Positions 23,873 to 32,568 of a DNA stretch of 64,000 bases are shown here, one piece after another. Position numbers and translations under genes: made by a program. The stretch comes from Aquabacter sp965279295. Lineage in GTDB: Bacteria; Pseudomonadota; Alphaproteobacteria; Rhizobiales; Xanthobacteraceae. Below the pieces are notes generated by a model, which searched no databases, was not told the origin of the DNA, and saw only the letters and a list, made by a program, of their open reading frames with translations. How positions within the stretch are numbered: position 1 is the stretch's first letter; each line of letters opens with the position of its first letter. The DNA is taken from the NCBI GenBank assembly GCA_965279295.1, contig CBDIHQ010000015.1, one strand, 5' to 3'.

Positions 23873-25273
23873 GTGACGTCCGCCCCGGTTTCCAACTCCA
23901 CCGCCCATTGGCGCCATCTCGACGCCGCGCATCATCTTCACCCGTTCTCGAACACCAAGTCGCTGAACGAGGAGGGCGTGCGGGTCATCACGCACGCGGC
24001 GGGGAGCTATATTTTCGATTCCGAGGGCAACAAGATCCTGGACGGGATGTCCGGCCTCTGGTGCTCCAGCGTCGGACACGGGCGGCCTGAGATCATCGAT
24101 GCGATTTCGGACCAGTTGAGGAAGCTCGACTATTACAACACCTTCTTCAAGACCACCCATCCGGCCGCTGCGGAACTCGCCGCCGCGATCGCGGAGGTCG
24201 CGCCGGAGGGTATGAAGCATGTGTTCTTCACCTCCGGAGGCTCGGAGGCGGTGGACACCGTCATTCGCATGGTGCGCCATTATTGGGCGGCGATGGGCAA
24301 GCCCGAAAAGCACATCTTCATCGCCCGCAAGAACGCCTATCACGGCTCGACGGTCGGCGGCGCGAGCCTCGGCGGCATGAAGCCCATGCATGCCCAAGGC
24401 GGTCTGCCGATCCCCGGCATCATCCACGTCCAGCAGCCTTACTGGTGGGCTGAAGGCGGCGATATGAGCCGCGAGGCGTTCGGCCTTTTCGCCGCCCGTG
24501 AGGTCGCCCGCGCCATCGATGAAGCGGGCGCCGAGAATGTCGCCGCCTTCATCGGCGAGCCGATCCAGGGTGCCGGCGGGGTCATCATTCCTCCCTCCAC
24601 CTATTGGCCGGAGGTGCAGAAAATCTGCCGCGAACGCGACGTGCTGCTGGTCTGCGACGAGGTCATCTGCGGTTTCGGGCGCACCGGCGAATGGTTCGGA
24701 TGCCAGCTCATGGGCGTGCAGCCGGATCTCATCACCTTCGCCAAGGGCGTCACCTCTGGCTATTTCCCCCTGGGCGGGGTGATAGTCGGCGAGCGGGTCG
24801 CGACCGGCTTCATCGAGCAGGGCGGCGAGTTCAACCACGGCTTCACCTATTCCGGCCATCCCGGCGGCTGCGCGGCGGCGCTGGCGAACCTCAAGATCCT
24901 GCACGAGGAAAAGCTGGTCGATCGCGTGAAGAACGAGATCGGCCCTTATCTCCAGGAGCGTTGGCTCAAGCTCTCAGAACATCCGCTGGTGGGCGAAGCC
25001 CGCATGGTCGGCCTGATCGGGGCGCTGGAACTCACGCCTGATAAAGCCGCCCGCGCGAAGTTCGCGCAGGAGGAGGGGACCGTGGGCTTGCTCTGCCGCG
25101 ACTTCTCCTTCCGCGAAGGATTGGTCATGCGCGCTGTGCGCGACGGCATGATCCTGGCGCCCCCCTTCACCCTGAGCTTCGCGGAAGCGGACGAATTGGT
25201 GGCGACCGTCCAGAGCGTGCTGGATCTCACCTATGCCGAGCTGAAGGCCCGCGACTGGCTGAAAGCGGCGTGA
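23873..25273 (+). CDS. spuC: Class III aminotransferase, putrescine-pyruvate type
   Basis: 466 residues from a GTG with an AGGA ribosome site. PLP-fold blocks: HLHPFSNTKSLNEEGVRVIT, GLWCSSVGHG, FFTSGGSEAVDTVIRMVRHY, YHGSTVGGASLGG, FIGEPIQGAGGVIIPP, VCDEVICGFGRTGEW and the PLP lysine in ITFAKGVTSGYFPLGGV. The close match to the SpuC/omega-amino acid-pyruvate group and its position after the aldehyde dehydrogenase point to polyamine catabolism. A beta-alanine or other omega-amine substrate is possible. Confidence 0.8.
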   Translation: MTSAPVSNSTAHWRHLDAAHHLHPFSNTKSLNEEGVRVITHAAGSYIFDSEGNKILDGMSGLWCSSVGHGRPEIIDAISDQLRKLDYYNTFFKTTHPAAAELAAAIAEVAPEGMKHVFFTSGGSEAVDTVIRMVRHYWAAMGKPEKHIFIARKNAYHGSTVGGASLGGMKPMHAQGGLPIPGIIHVQQPYWWAEGGDMSREAFGLFAAREVARAIDEAGAENVAAFIGEPIQGAGGVIIPPSTYWPEVQKICRERDVLLVCDEVICGFGRTGEWFGCQLMGVQPDLITFAKGVTSGYFPLGGVIVGERVATGFIEQGGEFNHGFTYSGHPGGCAAALANLKILHEEKLVDRVKNEIGPYLQERWLKLSEHPLVGEARMVGLIGALELTPDKAARAKFAQEEGTVGLLCRDFSFREGLVMRAVRDGMILAPPFTLSFAEADELVATVQSVLDLTYAELKARDWLKAA

Positions 25274-25350
25274 AGAGGGGTCGCGCGCCAAGTTTGGCAT
25301 TCAACCTTTCATGTCAGTAAGTGCCTGAAGCCATAAGAATCTAAATCCAT

Positions 25351-25383
25351 CGAGCCCGGTAAAGCTTCCGCTTTCCGGGCTCG
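25351..25383 (+). terminator. Hairpin after the aminotransferase gene
   Basis: Perfect 9-bp arms CGAGCCCGG / CCGGGCTCG with a 15-base loop lie 78 bases after the stop. There is no clear T-tract, so this may be a weak terminator or mRNA-stabilising hairpin. Confidence 0.45.
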
Positions 25384-25502
25384 AAATGTTTAAGCGTGGC
25401 CGTGAGATGAGAAAATGACTTCATTCATTTTAAGTCTCTCCAATGGAACGAAGGCCGTGCCGTGCCGTTTCGCTTCGGGTTATGAAAAAAAGGAGAGATC
25501 CT

Positions 25503-25892
25503 ATGCGAAATCGTCTTATTGCTACCGCCGCGGTCCTCGCCATTCTCTCGCCTAGCCTTGCATTCGCGCAGGCATCGACGGCGACTGGCGCGGTCGGCGG
25601 CGCGGCTGTCGGCGCTGTCGTCGGCGGTCCTGTCGGAGCAGTGGTCGGCGGCGCGGTCGGCGCCACCATGGGTGCAGCCGCCGAGCCCCCGGCGGAAGTG
25701 CGCACATACGTGATCCAGGAAAACCGCCCCTCGGTCCGCATGGAGCGCCAGGTCGTGGTGGGTGAGCCCCTCCCGTCCACGGTGCGCGTCTATCAGGTGC
25801 CGAACAACAGCCAGTACGAATACACCGTGGTCAACGACCAGCGCGTGATCGTGGAGCCGGGCACCCGCAAGGTGATCCAGGTCATCCCGTGA
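25503..25892 (+). CDS. Secreted DUF1236 protein with glycine zipper
   Basis: 129 residues. A signal peptide (cleavage after SLAFA) is followed by a glycine-zipper stretch (GGAAVGAVVGGPVGAVVGGA) and then a DUF1236 domain (RTYVIQENRPSV, PNNSQYEYTVVNDQRVIVEP, TRKVIQVI). AAGGAGAG precedes the ATG. Such envelope proteins are common in Hyphomicrobiales; function is unknown. Confidence 0.85.
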   Translation: MRNRLIATAAVLAILSPSLAFAQASTATGAVGGAAVGAVVGGPVGAVVGGAVGATMGAAAEPPAEVRTYVIQENRPSVRMERQVVVGEPLPSTVRVYQVPNNSQYEYTVVNDQRVIVEPGTRKVIQVIP

Positions 25893-25947
25893 TCTCAGCA
25901 GGCTATTGACCGGGATCTGCCCGCAGACCTTCGGCAAGCCGGCCTCT

Positions 25948-25978
25948 CCTCCTTCGGCGCCTAGGGCGCCGAGGGAGG
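25948..25978. terminator. Bidirectional terminator between convergent genes
   Basis: A 14-bp stem (one G-U pair) with a 3-base TAG loop. The loop overlaps the stop codon of the leftward GST gene. It serves the DUF1236 gene on one side and the GST gene on the other. Confidence 0.6.
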
Positions 25979-26566
25979 CGCGGTCTCCCGGAACACGGGA
26001 ACCCGTTCGGCAAAGTCTTCCAACCACCCAACCATGCGCGGGTTTCTGCTCCGCCAGCGGCCGCCGACCCTGATGTCGAGATAGGCCAGCGCGCACGCCA
26101 AGGCGATGATGCCCGTAGTCGGCTGCGGTCCGAATTCCGTCGGCGACACCTCAAGCTCAGCTACGGCGCGATTGATCTTTGCTTCCTGACGCGCAACCCA
26201 ATCGGGATGCCGCCGTTCATCGGGGCGATACCGCACCTCGTAAAAAATCATCAACGCGGCATCCATGATGCCATCCGCCAGCGCCTCCAGGCGCATCGCC
26301 TCGAATCGGGCTTCCGGTTCGGTCGGAATGATTATGCCGCCGCCGGCCACATGGTCGAGATACGCCAGGATGACCGGCGAATCGAACAGCGGCTTGCGCC
26401 CGTCCACCAGCAGCACCGGAAGCTTGCCGAGCGGATTCTGCACCAGCAGCGTATCGGTATCGCTCAGCGTGTCGGCCACCTCCAGTTCCAGTGGAATACC
26501 GAGATGGCCCGCGGCAGTGCGCACCTTGCGCGCGAAGGGTGAGGTCGGGGAATAGCGCAGGCGCAT
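25961..26566 (-). CDS. Glutathione S-transferase family protein
   Basis: 201 residues. N-terminal thioredoxin fold with SPTSPFARKVRTAAGHLGI (active-site Ser), NPLGKLPVLLVDG (cis-Pro) and FDSPVILAYLD (gamma-glutamyl binding), then an all-helical C-terminal domain. The substrate cannot be predicted. Confidence 0.85.
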   Translation of the reverse strand: MRLRYSPTSPFARKVRTAAGHLGIPLELEVADTLSDTDTLLVQNPLGKLPVLLVDGRKPLFDSPVILAYLDHVAGGGIIIPTEPEARFEAMRLEALADGIMDAALMIFYEVRYRPDERRHPDWVARQEAKINRAVAELEVSPTEFGPQPTTGIIALACALAYLDIRVGGRWRSRNPRMVGWLEDFAERVPVFRETAPPSAP

Positions 26567-26608
26567 GGGATGTTGCTCGCGGCAGATGGTGATGGTGGAA
26601 GGCGGGGC

Positions 26609-27457
26609 CTATTCGGGAACCAGCCATGACACTCGCGAGCGCCCGGCGCCGTTGTGAGCCAGGATGGGTGCAAGGGCTGAGAGTATGGTGCGCATCTCGT
26701 CCGCCAGCGTGAAGGGCGGGTTGACGATGATCAGGCCCGAGCCCGAGAGACTGTCCTGGCTGCGCACTTCGGCGAAATCCAGTTCGACCTTCAGTGTCTT
26801 CGGCATGCCGAGCTTTGCCACGTCGCGGCGGAATTCATCCACCGCCCGCAGGTTCTTGATCGGATACCAGACCATCGCCATGCCGTGGGCGAAACGTTCA
26901 TGGGCCGCGCGCAGCGCCTCGGTCAAACGGGCGAATTCCCCCGGCTCCTCGAAGGGCGGGTCCACCAGCAGAAGTCCTCGGCGTTCGCGCGGCGGCAGAT
27001 GGGCGCGCACTGCATGCCAGCCGTCCTGAAGCACGACCTTGGCCCGTGCGTCGCTGCCGAGGCGGCGATCCAGCTTCATCTTCTCCTCGCCGTGCAGCTC
27101 ACAGAAGATGAAACGGTCCTGCGGCCGGGAGAGCGCCAGCGCGAGCGCGGGAGAGCCGGGATAGAGCCGCGCCCCGCTTTGTGCCCGCAATAGGCGCACC
27201 GCGTCGAGATAGGGTGCCAGCAAGGCAGCGGCGGGAGCCGGCAGGTCGGCCGCGAGAACCCGCTCGATCCCGGCGTCCGCCTCGCCGGTGCGCTGCGCGC
27301 TTGAGCCGGAGAGGTCATAGAACCCGGCACCCGCATGGGTATCCAGGACACGGAACGGCGTGTCCTTCTTGGCGAGATGGACCAGCACCCGGGCAAGGGC
27401 CGCGTGCTTCATCACATCCGCCGCATTGCCGGCATGAAAGGCGTGGCGATAGTTCAT
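26609..27457 (-). CDS. rlmJ: 23S rRNA (adenine(2030)-N(6))-methyltransferase
   Basis: 282 residues. RlmJ signatures: MNYRHAFHAGNAADVMKHA at the start, VLDTHAGAGFYDL (motif I) and LLLVDPPFEEPGEF (catalytic DPPF). It methylates A2030 of 23S rRNA without needing assembled ribosomes. Full length. It is divergent from the secreted-protein gene at 27569. Confidence 0.95.
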   Translation of the reverse strand: MNYRHAFHAGNAADVMKHAALARVLVHLAKKDTPFRVLDTHAGAGFYDLSGSSAQRTGEADAGIERVLAADLPAPAAALLAPYLDAVRLLRAQSGARLYPGSPALALALSRPQDRFIFCELHGEEKMKLDRRLGSDARAKVVLQDGWHAVRAHLPPRERRGLLLVDPPFEEPGEFARLTEALRAAHERFAHGMAMVWYPIKNLRAVDEFRRDVAKLGMPKTLKVELDFAEVRSQDSLSGSGLIIVNPPFTLADEMRTILSALAPILAHNGAGRSRVSWLVPE

Positions 27458-27568
27458 GGAAATTCCCAGCCGGAGGACAGCGGCGGTTTGTCGATTGCGT
27501 CCGGCATCCTCAAATGCACTCTTACGCGCCGGTCAAGCTCGGACCGTATCATACAGGAGCCGCCGCTC

Positions 27569-27973
27569 ATGAAATTCACCACTGCCCTGTTCGCCGCCAC
27601 CTTGATCGGCGCGCCCCTGGTTGCCGCGCCGGCCCTCGCACAGCAGGTTCCGACCATCACCGGCACCTGGAAGGGGCAAAGCGACGGGCTGAGCAAGAAG
27701 TATGGCTGGATCACTGGCCCGGTGACACTGGTGGTGTCCGAGCAGCGCGGCCGCTCCTTCAAGGCAACCTTCACCTATGCCGCCCAAGCCGGGGGCGACC
27801 GCACCGAGACCATTGCAGGCACCTTCGCGCCGGATGGCAAATCGGTCTTCCTCGCAGGTGATGACGGCATCCACATCGCTGTGCTCCAGGGCACCACGCT
27901 GGACGCCTGCTATGTCGAGCCGGGCGACAACGACGGTTTGGCGGTGTGCTCCCATCTCGAGAAGCAGCCCTGA
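27569..27973 (+). CDS. Secreted protein of unknown function
   Basis: 134 residues: signal peptide (LIGAPLVAAPALA) and a mature domain with ITGTWKGQSDGLSKKYGW, SFKATFTYAAQ and VFLAGDDGIHIAVL. The strand pattern suggests a small beta-barrel (lipocalin-like). CAGGAG precedes the ATG. Converges with the RNase T2 gene. No family firmly recognised. Confidence 0.7.
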   Translation: MKFTTALFAATLIGAPLVAAPALAQQVPTITGTWKGQSDGLSKKYGWITGPVTLVVSEQRGRSFKATFTYAAQAGGDRTETIAGTFAPDGKSVFLAGDDGIHIAVLQGTTLDACYVEPGDNDGLAVCSHLEKQP

Positions 27974-27983
27974 TCCCAGCGCC

Positions 27984-28640
27984 TTAGTGAAGCGTGGGAA
28001 TTTCGAGGGGACGGCGCGACTTGCAGCTGCGCCGGTCCACCTCGTTGCAGGAGACGAAGGCAAGGTCCTTCCCGAGGCAGACCCGCACCTCCCGCAGCAA
28101 TCCCGACCCGCAATCCACCGCGATCATGTCCGGGGCTAGCCCCGGATTCGCCTGCCGGAACGCGGCTTCGATGGCATCGCCGGTCATCGAGGCCGTCTGC
28201 GTCGGCGCGGCGAAGGCCGGCGGCACGACGATCCGCTCGCGGGCTCGGCGGACCAGATCAAAATACCCTTGAGGGGAAAGGCCGGAGCAGGTGCCGTGCT
28301 TGCGCCATTCGTGCAGCACCAGGCCCTTGCTCGGCATCATGTCCGCCATCCCGGCGAGGGTGGCATCCGGCACATAGGGGGCGGGGTTCAGGCAGGACGA
28401 GGGGTAGCCGGTGGTGAATTGCGGCCAGAGGCCGTGGACCACGAAGCCACGCTGTGCGCTACGCTTCTGCCGACATTGCTGAGAATTTGCGCCCTGGGTC
28501 GCGCAATAGCTCGGGTTCCAGGACAGGGCCAGGACGTAGAAATCGAACTGTCCCGGCTTTTCTTGTATCGCCCGGTCCTGTGCCGAAGCCGCGGTTGCCG
28601 CCAGCAGGCCGATCAGGCCTGCCAGCAGACGGCTTATCAC
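27984..28640 (-). CDS. Ribonuclease T2 family secreted RNase
   Basis: 218 residues from a GTG that overlaps the upstream stop (GTGA). A signal peptide (LLAGLIGLLAATAASA) precedes FYVLALSWNPSYC and the two catalytic blocks FVVHGLWPQ (CAS1) and LHEWRKHGTC (CAS2) with the His, Glu and Lys residues of the family. T2 RNases cut RNA via 2',3'-cyclic phosphates, here in the periplasm or outside. Coupling to the preceding secreted protein suggests a joint role. Confidence 0.9.
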   Translation of the reverse strand: MISRLLAGLIGLLAATAASAQDRAIQEKPGQFDFYVLALSWNPSYCATQGANSQQCRQKRSAQRGFVVHGLWPQFTTGYPSSCLNPAPYVPDATLAGMADMMPSKGLVLHEWRKHGTCSGLSPQGYFDLVRRARERIVVPPAFAAPTQTASMTGDAIEAAFRQANPGLAPDMIAVDCGSGLLREVRVCLGKDLAFVSCNEVDRRSCKSRRPLEIPTLH

Positions 28641-29113
28641 GGACGCGCCATCTTGCAGTTGGGGGCATAGGCGAGGTTGCGGTCGAGACCATCGATGCAC
28701 CATTCCACGCCCCAGGTGTAACCCTGGAAGCCGGAATCCTCGATGATCGCGTAATAAACCGCATGCTGGCGTGCGTCGGACAGGGTGACGGTGGCGCTGC
28801 AATAACGGCGCGGCTGGAAGCCTTCGCCCCAGGGGCGATAGGCGATTTCGCGCACGTTATAATAGTTGTTGATGTTGAGCGGCGCGTTCCAATACTGGCG
28901 CTCGGTCGCGGCGAAGCGCATGGAGATCGTGCCGAGGGCAAGCGGCTCGGTGCAGGCGGGCAATTCGCTCGCGGATGAGCTGTAGCTGTCGTTGGGCAAC
29001 CAGAAATTGTCCAAGAGGATGTTCGCCGCCGCGGCGGGCGTGACCGCCGACGCGAAGGCCATGCCGGCCGCGATCGCGACCCCGGCCCAACGACTGCGCA
29101 AACTTCCACCCAT
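28637..29113 (-). CDS. Secreted protein coupled to RNase T2
   Basis: 158 residues from the ATG at 29113 (GGGAG upstream); a GTG at 29134 is an alternative. Signal peptide ending near TPAAAA, then a mature domain with four or more Cys (LPACTEP, RRYCSATV, VEWCIDGL, APNCKMA) and Tyr/Asn-rich segments. The stop overlaps the RNase gene start, so both are made together. No family recognised; an accessory or inhibitor of the RNase is a guess. Confidence 0.65.
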   Translation of the reverse strand: MGGSLRSRWAGVAIAAGMAFASAVTPAAAANILLDNFWLPNDSYSSSASELPACTEPLALGTISMRFAATERQYWNAPLNINNYYNVREIAYRPWGEGFQPRRYCSATVTLSDARQHAVYYAIIEDSGFQGYTWGVEWCIDGLDRNLAYAPNCKMARP

Positions 29114-29378
29114 TCCCACTCTCCCAACGCCCACTCAAGCTTGAGGCGGCGACGATGAGTTGCCGGCGCGGCCGGGTCAAGCGCAGGAGGGCAACACTTC
29201 CAGGGAAAAAGTATGAGCATTTCGCCTTCGCGCTGCGCCTTTTCGGACGTTCGCGGTGAGGAGGCGCTGATAAGGAAACGGAAACAAAGGGTTAATAAAG
29301 ATCGGCCCGGTTTCATGCGGTTTCCCAGGCCCGCTCGCAGCGCGCAAAAATGTTATCCGTGAAGGGCTCAAAAAACTT

Positions 29379-29391
29379 ACGTCATTGACGT
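29379..29391. promoter_or_regulatory. 13-bp palindrome upstream of the decarboxylase gene
   Basis: A perfect palindrome ACGTCA-T-TGACGT lies 55 bases before the decarboxylase start. It is a plausible regulator site. It also contains TTGACG, which could be a -35 box. Confidence 0.4.
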
Positions 29392-29446
29392 TTATGCTCA
29401 GTCGGTGGCACCAGTGCCGCGCATCTCACGAGATGAAAGAACATTC

Positions 29447-30775
29447 ATGTCGAAATCAGGCTTCGTTCCTCACCTCGTCGCGGGGGGGGCATCTTCCAAT
29501 CTCCAGCGGTTCGCCACTGGGCGCGACGTTGCGATTCAGATGCGGCCGGATCAGCCTGTCTATTGTTACCGTCCCGCTGTTCTCAATGCGGACGCGCGTG
29601 CCTTCAGTTCCGTGTTCCCCGGCAAGACCGCCTATGCGGTAAAGACCAACGGCGAAGGCATGGTGCTGAAGACACTTGCCGACGACGGTATGTCGGTTTT
29701 CGACGTGGCGAGCCCGGCGGAATTCGCGGCGGCGCGTGCCGTCTCCCCCAAGTCCGAACTGCTCTACATGCATCCTGTGAAGGCGCAGTCGGACATCCGG
29801 CTGGCGTTCGAGAAATACGGCATTCGCGTCACCGCCGTGGACCATGAGGATGAGGTCGCGAAGATCCTGCGTATCGTCAATGCGCTGGACCTCGACCCCG
29901 AAGAGTTCACCATGTTCGTGCGCATCGCCTCCAAGGGCGAAGCCGCTTACGAGCTTTCGAAGAAGTTCGGCGCGGCGCCGGCCCATGCCGCCGAACTGCT
30001 CCAGCGCATCCATAACATCGGCTTTAAGTGCGGCATTGCCTTCCACGTTGGCAGCCAGGTGGAAGATCCGAACACCTATGAGCGGGCCATCGCCACAGCC
30101 GCCGAGGTGCGCGATGCCGCGCGAGTACCGATCGTCGAGCTGGATATCGGCGGTGGGTTCCCGGCGGTTTATGCCAGCGACCCACGCAAGCCGCATGCCG
30201 CCATGCCGCCGCTGCCGGAACTGATGCAGAGCATCATGGATGCGGTGAAGCGTTACGGCTTCGACGGCGTGCCGCTCGTGGCCGAGCCGGGCCGGGTGAT
30301 CGTTGCGCGCGCCTACTCCCTGATCGTGCGGGTGCTGCTTAAGAAGGGGCAGCGCCTCTATATCAACGACGGCATCTGGTCTTCGCTGTCGGACAGCTGG
30401 ACCGGCAAGCTCCTGCTTCCGGTCAATCACATCCCAGATCCGGCGCGCCGCCGTCGCTCGGGCGATCCCAGCAAGATGCTGCCGTTCCGCATCTACGGTT
30501 CAACGTGCGACAGCGTAGACGTGCTGTCACGGCCGTTCTACCTGCCGGAGACCGTAGACACCGGCGATTGGATCGAGATCGGCCACATCGGTGCCTATTC
30601 GCTCTCGCTGCGCACGCGCTTCAACGGCTTCTACCCCGACACCTATGTAGAAGTGGACCAGCCCTTCGTGGCGCTGGACACTTCGGGCGCCGTCGCCGAG
30701 CCGGACCGCCGCATGGGCATCGACCGTCGCTCGGTAGAAGACTTCGGCGAAGAGCCGCCTGTGGACGGAGCGTGA
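29447..30775 (+). CDS. Fold-III ornithine/lysine-type decarboxylase
   Basis: 442 residues. PLP lysine in TAYAVKTNGEG, substrate blocks FHVGSQVEDP, ELDIGGGFP, AEPGRVIVA, and the active-site cysteine loop YGSTCDSVDVL found in eukaryotic-type ornithine decarboxylases; IGAYSLSLRTRFNGF at the end. It makes putrescine or cadaverine. The length exceeds the ~380 residues of the core family, with extra residues at both ends. The ATG at 29447 fits the family; an in-frame codon at 29405 is less likely. A strong terminator follows. Confidence 0.85.
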   Translation: MSKSGFVPHLVAGGASSNLQRFATGRDVAIQMRPDQPVYCYRPAVLNADARAFSSVFPGKTAYAVKTNGEGMVLKTLADDGMSVFDVASPAEFAAARAVSPKSELLYMHPVKAQSDIRLAFEKYGIRVTAVDHEDEVAKILRIVNALDLDPEEFTMFVRIASKGEAAYELSKKFGAAPAHAAELLQRIHNIGFKCGIAFHVGSQVEDPNTYERAIATAAEVRDAARVPIVELDIGGGFPAVYASDPRKPHAAMPPLPELMQSIMDAVKRYGFDGVPLVAEPGRVIVARAYSLIVRVLLKKGQRLYINDGIWSSLSDSWTGKLLLPVNHIPDPARRRRSGDPSKMLPFRIYGSTCDSVDVLSRPFYLPETVDTGDWIEIGHIGAYSLSLRTRFNGFYPDTYVEVDQPFVALDTSGAVAEPDRRMGIDRRSVEDFGEEPPVDGA

Positions 30776-30820
30776 GCCTGTAAGCGCCAAAGCCTGCGGC
30801 TGCTGAATAGGGATAAATGA

Positions 30821-30854
30821 AAATGGCCGGGTCAAACCCGGCCATTTTTGTTTT
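30821..30854. terminator. Intrinsic terminator between decarboxylase and msrP
   Basis: A perfect 10-bp stem ATGGCCGGGT / ACCCGGCCAT with a CAA loop and T-tract on the + strand; the minus strand reads into TTTTCATTT, so it can serve both convergent genes. Confidence 0.9.
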
Positions 30855-30882
30855 AAGCGGCCTGCCGGATGCGGCTTGCGCA

Positions 30883-31836
30883 TCACATGAACAGCTTTTC
30901 CTTTTCCATTCCGGCATAGAGGCCGGAGACATATTCACCGTAGCCGTTATAGATCAGCGTCGGCTTGCGATCGCCCGTGGCGATGTCCTTCTCGGTCGCC
31001 TGGCTCCAGCGCGGATGTGCAACCTGAGGGTTCACATTGGCCCAGAAGCCATATTCCGAGCTTTGGATCTGTTCCCAGAACGTCTTCGGCCGGTCCTGGA
31101 CAAACGAGACCTTTACGATCGCCTTGGCGGATTTGAAGCCGTATTTCCAGGGTAGGGCCACGCGCAACGGCGCGCCGAACTGGTTTGGCATCGGCTTGCC
31201 GTAGATCCCGGTCACCATGAAGGCGAGTTCGTTGTTCGCTTCCGCCATGGTCACGGCTTCAACGTAGGGCCACGGGTAGAAGCGGCCGTTCTGGCCCGGC
31301 GCGACGGAGCGATCGAGGAAGGTCTCGAAACGCATGTATTTTGCGCTGCCCAGCGGCTTGGCGTAGTCCACCAGCGCCTTCATGGGAAAGCCGGTCCAAG
31401 GCACAGCCATGGACCACGCCTCGACGCAGCGGTGGCGATAGAGGCGCTCCTCAAGCGTCACCGACTTCAGCAGATCGTCGATGCCCACCTGCATCGGCTT
31501 TTCCACCAGGCCGTCGATGGTGATGGTCCAGGGGCGGGTCTTCAGCTTGGCCGAGGCTTGGGCGACATCGTAATTGGTGCCGAACTCGTAATAATTGTTC
31601 ACCGTGCTGGCGGCTTTTTCCGGGGTCATCGGCCGGTCCAGCGTGTAGCGGTCGTTGCGCTTGGCCGGATAGAGCCCGGCGGAAGGGTCGGTCTGCGCCA
31701 AGGCGGCGGCGGGCAGGGCGCCCGCGCCGATGAGGCCCGCCCCTGCGCCGAGCAACGCCCGCCGCGATAGGAAGACGTGTTCCGGCGTCACCTGGTTTTC
31801 GGGGATTTCCCACCCGCGCTTCATTCGAACATGCAT
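30883..31836 (-). CDS. msrP: Periplasmic methionine sulfoxide reductase, molybdenum subunit
   Basis: 317 residues. A Tat signal (SRRALLGAGAGLIGAGAL) is followed by the MsrP/YedY domain: VEKPMQVGIDDLLK, YRHRCVEAWSMAVPWTGFP with the molybdenum-coordinating Cys, LPWKYGFKSAKAIVK and FWEQIQSSEYGFWANVNP. It repairs oxidised methionines in periplasmic proteins. The usual partner, the haem membrane protein MsrQ, is not adjacent: the downstream neighbour is the convergent decarboxylase. Confidence 0.95.
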   Translation of the reverse strand: MHVRMKRGWEIPENQVTPEHVFLSRRALLGAGAGLIGAGALPAAALAQTDPSAGLYPAKRNDRYTLDRPMTPEKAASTVNNYYEFGTNYDVAQASAKLKTRPWTITIDGLVEKPMQVGIDDLLKSVTLEERLYRHRCVEAWSMAVPWTGFPMKALVDYAKPLGSAKYMRFETFLDRSVAPGQNGRFYPWPYVEAVTMAEANNELAFMVTGIYGKPMPNQFGAPLRVALPWKYGFKSAKAIVKVSFVQDRPKTFWEQIQSSEYGFWANVNPQVAHPRWSQATEKDIATGDRKPTLIYNGYGEYVSGLYAGMEKEKLFM

Positions 31837-31906
31837 AGGTTCGCCTCCGTTGCCGGAGCATTGCGGCGCGCCGGGACGCGGCGCAATTCAAACGCGCGTG
31901 TTCCGC

Positions 31907-32413
31907 TCAGTGATCCCGCGCTGTGGCGGTCACAAGTGTGAGGGTGGCGCCTGCGATGTAGATGGAGAGGCCGCTATCGGAGGAAATGCTCACCGGCTGC
32001 AAAGCTACGCCTTGCGCCACATCCTTGCCCACCAGCACATTCGCCGAAAAGCCGGGGCCGATCGCAAACCCGGTCGAGAGGCCGACATATTTGCCCGCAA
32101 GCGCGCCGGGGCCAAGCTGGGGCGTGGTGGCGAGTACCATCCAGAGCATGCTGCCAACGTCCGAGACGCCGAAATCCAGCCCGCCGCGCTCCAGGGTGCC
32201 GGTGTAATATTGGTTAACACCGGCGGTCGCGCGGTATTCGCAGGAGACCTTCCGCGTTGAACCGAAACCGTAGCCGATGGCACTTGCCCCGCGGCATTCC
32301 AGCAGGCCCGACTCAACCTTCGGCATCTGCTGCGCCATCGCAGCGTCCGCAAGTGGAAAGGCGAGCGCCAGGAATGAGAGCGCCGCACATTTCGGCCAAA
32401 CGGAGATATTCAC
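31907..32413 (-). CDS. Secreted DUF992 protein (copy 1)
   Basis: 168 residues from a GTG at 32413, which places a signal peptide (AALSFLALAFPLADAAMA) at the N-terminus; an upstream start at 32491 would add a non-signal extension. The mature domain has the DUF992 blocks GLLECRGASAIGYGFGS, CEYRATAGVNQYYTG, DFGVSDVGSMLWMV, LAGKYVGLS and SANVLVGK. Paralogue of the next gene upstream. Function unknown. Confidence 0.75.
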   Translation of the reverse strand: MNISVWPKCAALSFLALAFPLADAAMAQQMPKVESGLLECRGASAIGYGFGSTRKVSCEYRATAGVNQYYTGTLERGGLDFGVSDVGSMLWMVLATTPQLGPGALAGKYVGLSTGFAIGPGFSANVLVGKDVAQGVALQPVSISSDSGLSIYIAGATLTLVTATARDH

Positions 32414-32526
32414 AGCTCTCAGCACGAACGCGCCGGCAGGATGGCTGAAAGTGCCGGGGCGGCTAGGGAGCGGCGCATCGGATTTTCCCATCTACCAGAT
32501 ATCGCCCGTCCGCACGTGGCGGGCTA

Positions 32527-32562
32527 AAACCCGGGACGGGCCGGCGAACCGGCCCGTCCCGG
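32527..32562 (-). terminator. Intrinsic terminator of DUF992 gene copy 2
   Basis: A perfect 14-bp GC-rich stem (CCGGGACGGGCCGG and its complement, 4-base loop) sits 7 bases past the stop at 32569 and reads into GTTTTAG on the minus strand. Confidence 0.85.
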
Positions 32563-32568
32563 AAGAGA

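Noticed and set aside
23843..24904. 353-codon leftward ORF opposite the aminotransferase
   Set aside because: Mirror-frame artefact; the forward gene has complete PLP-enzyme motifs.
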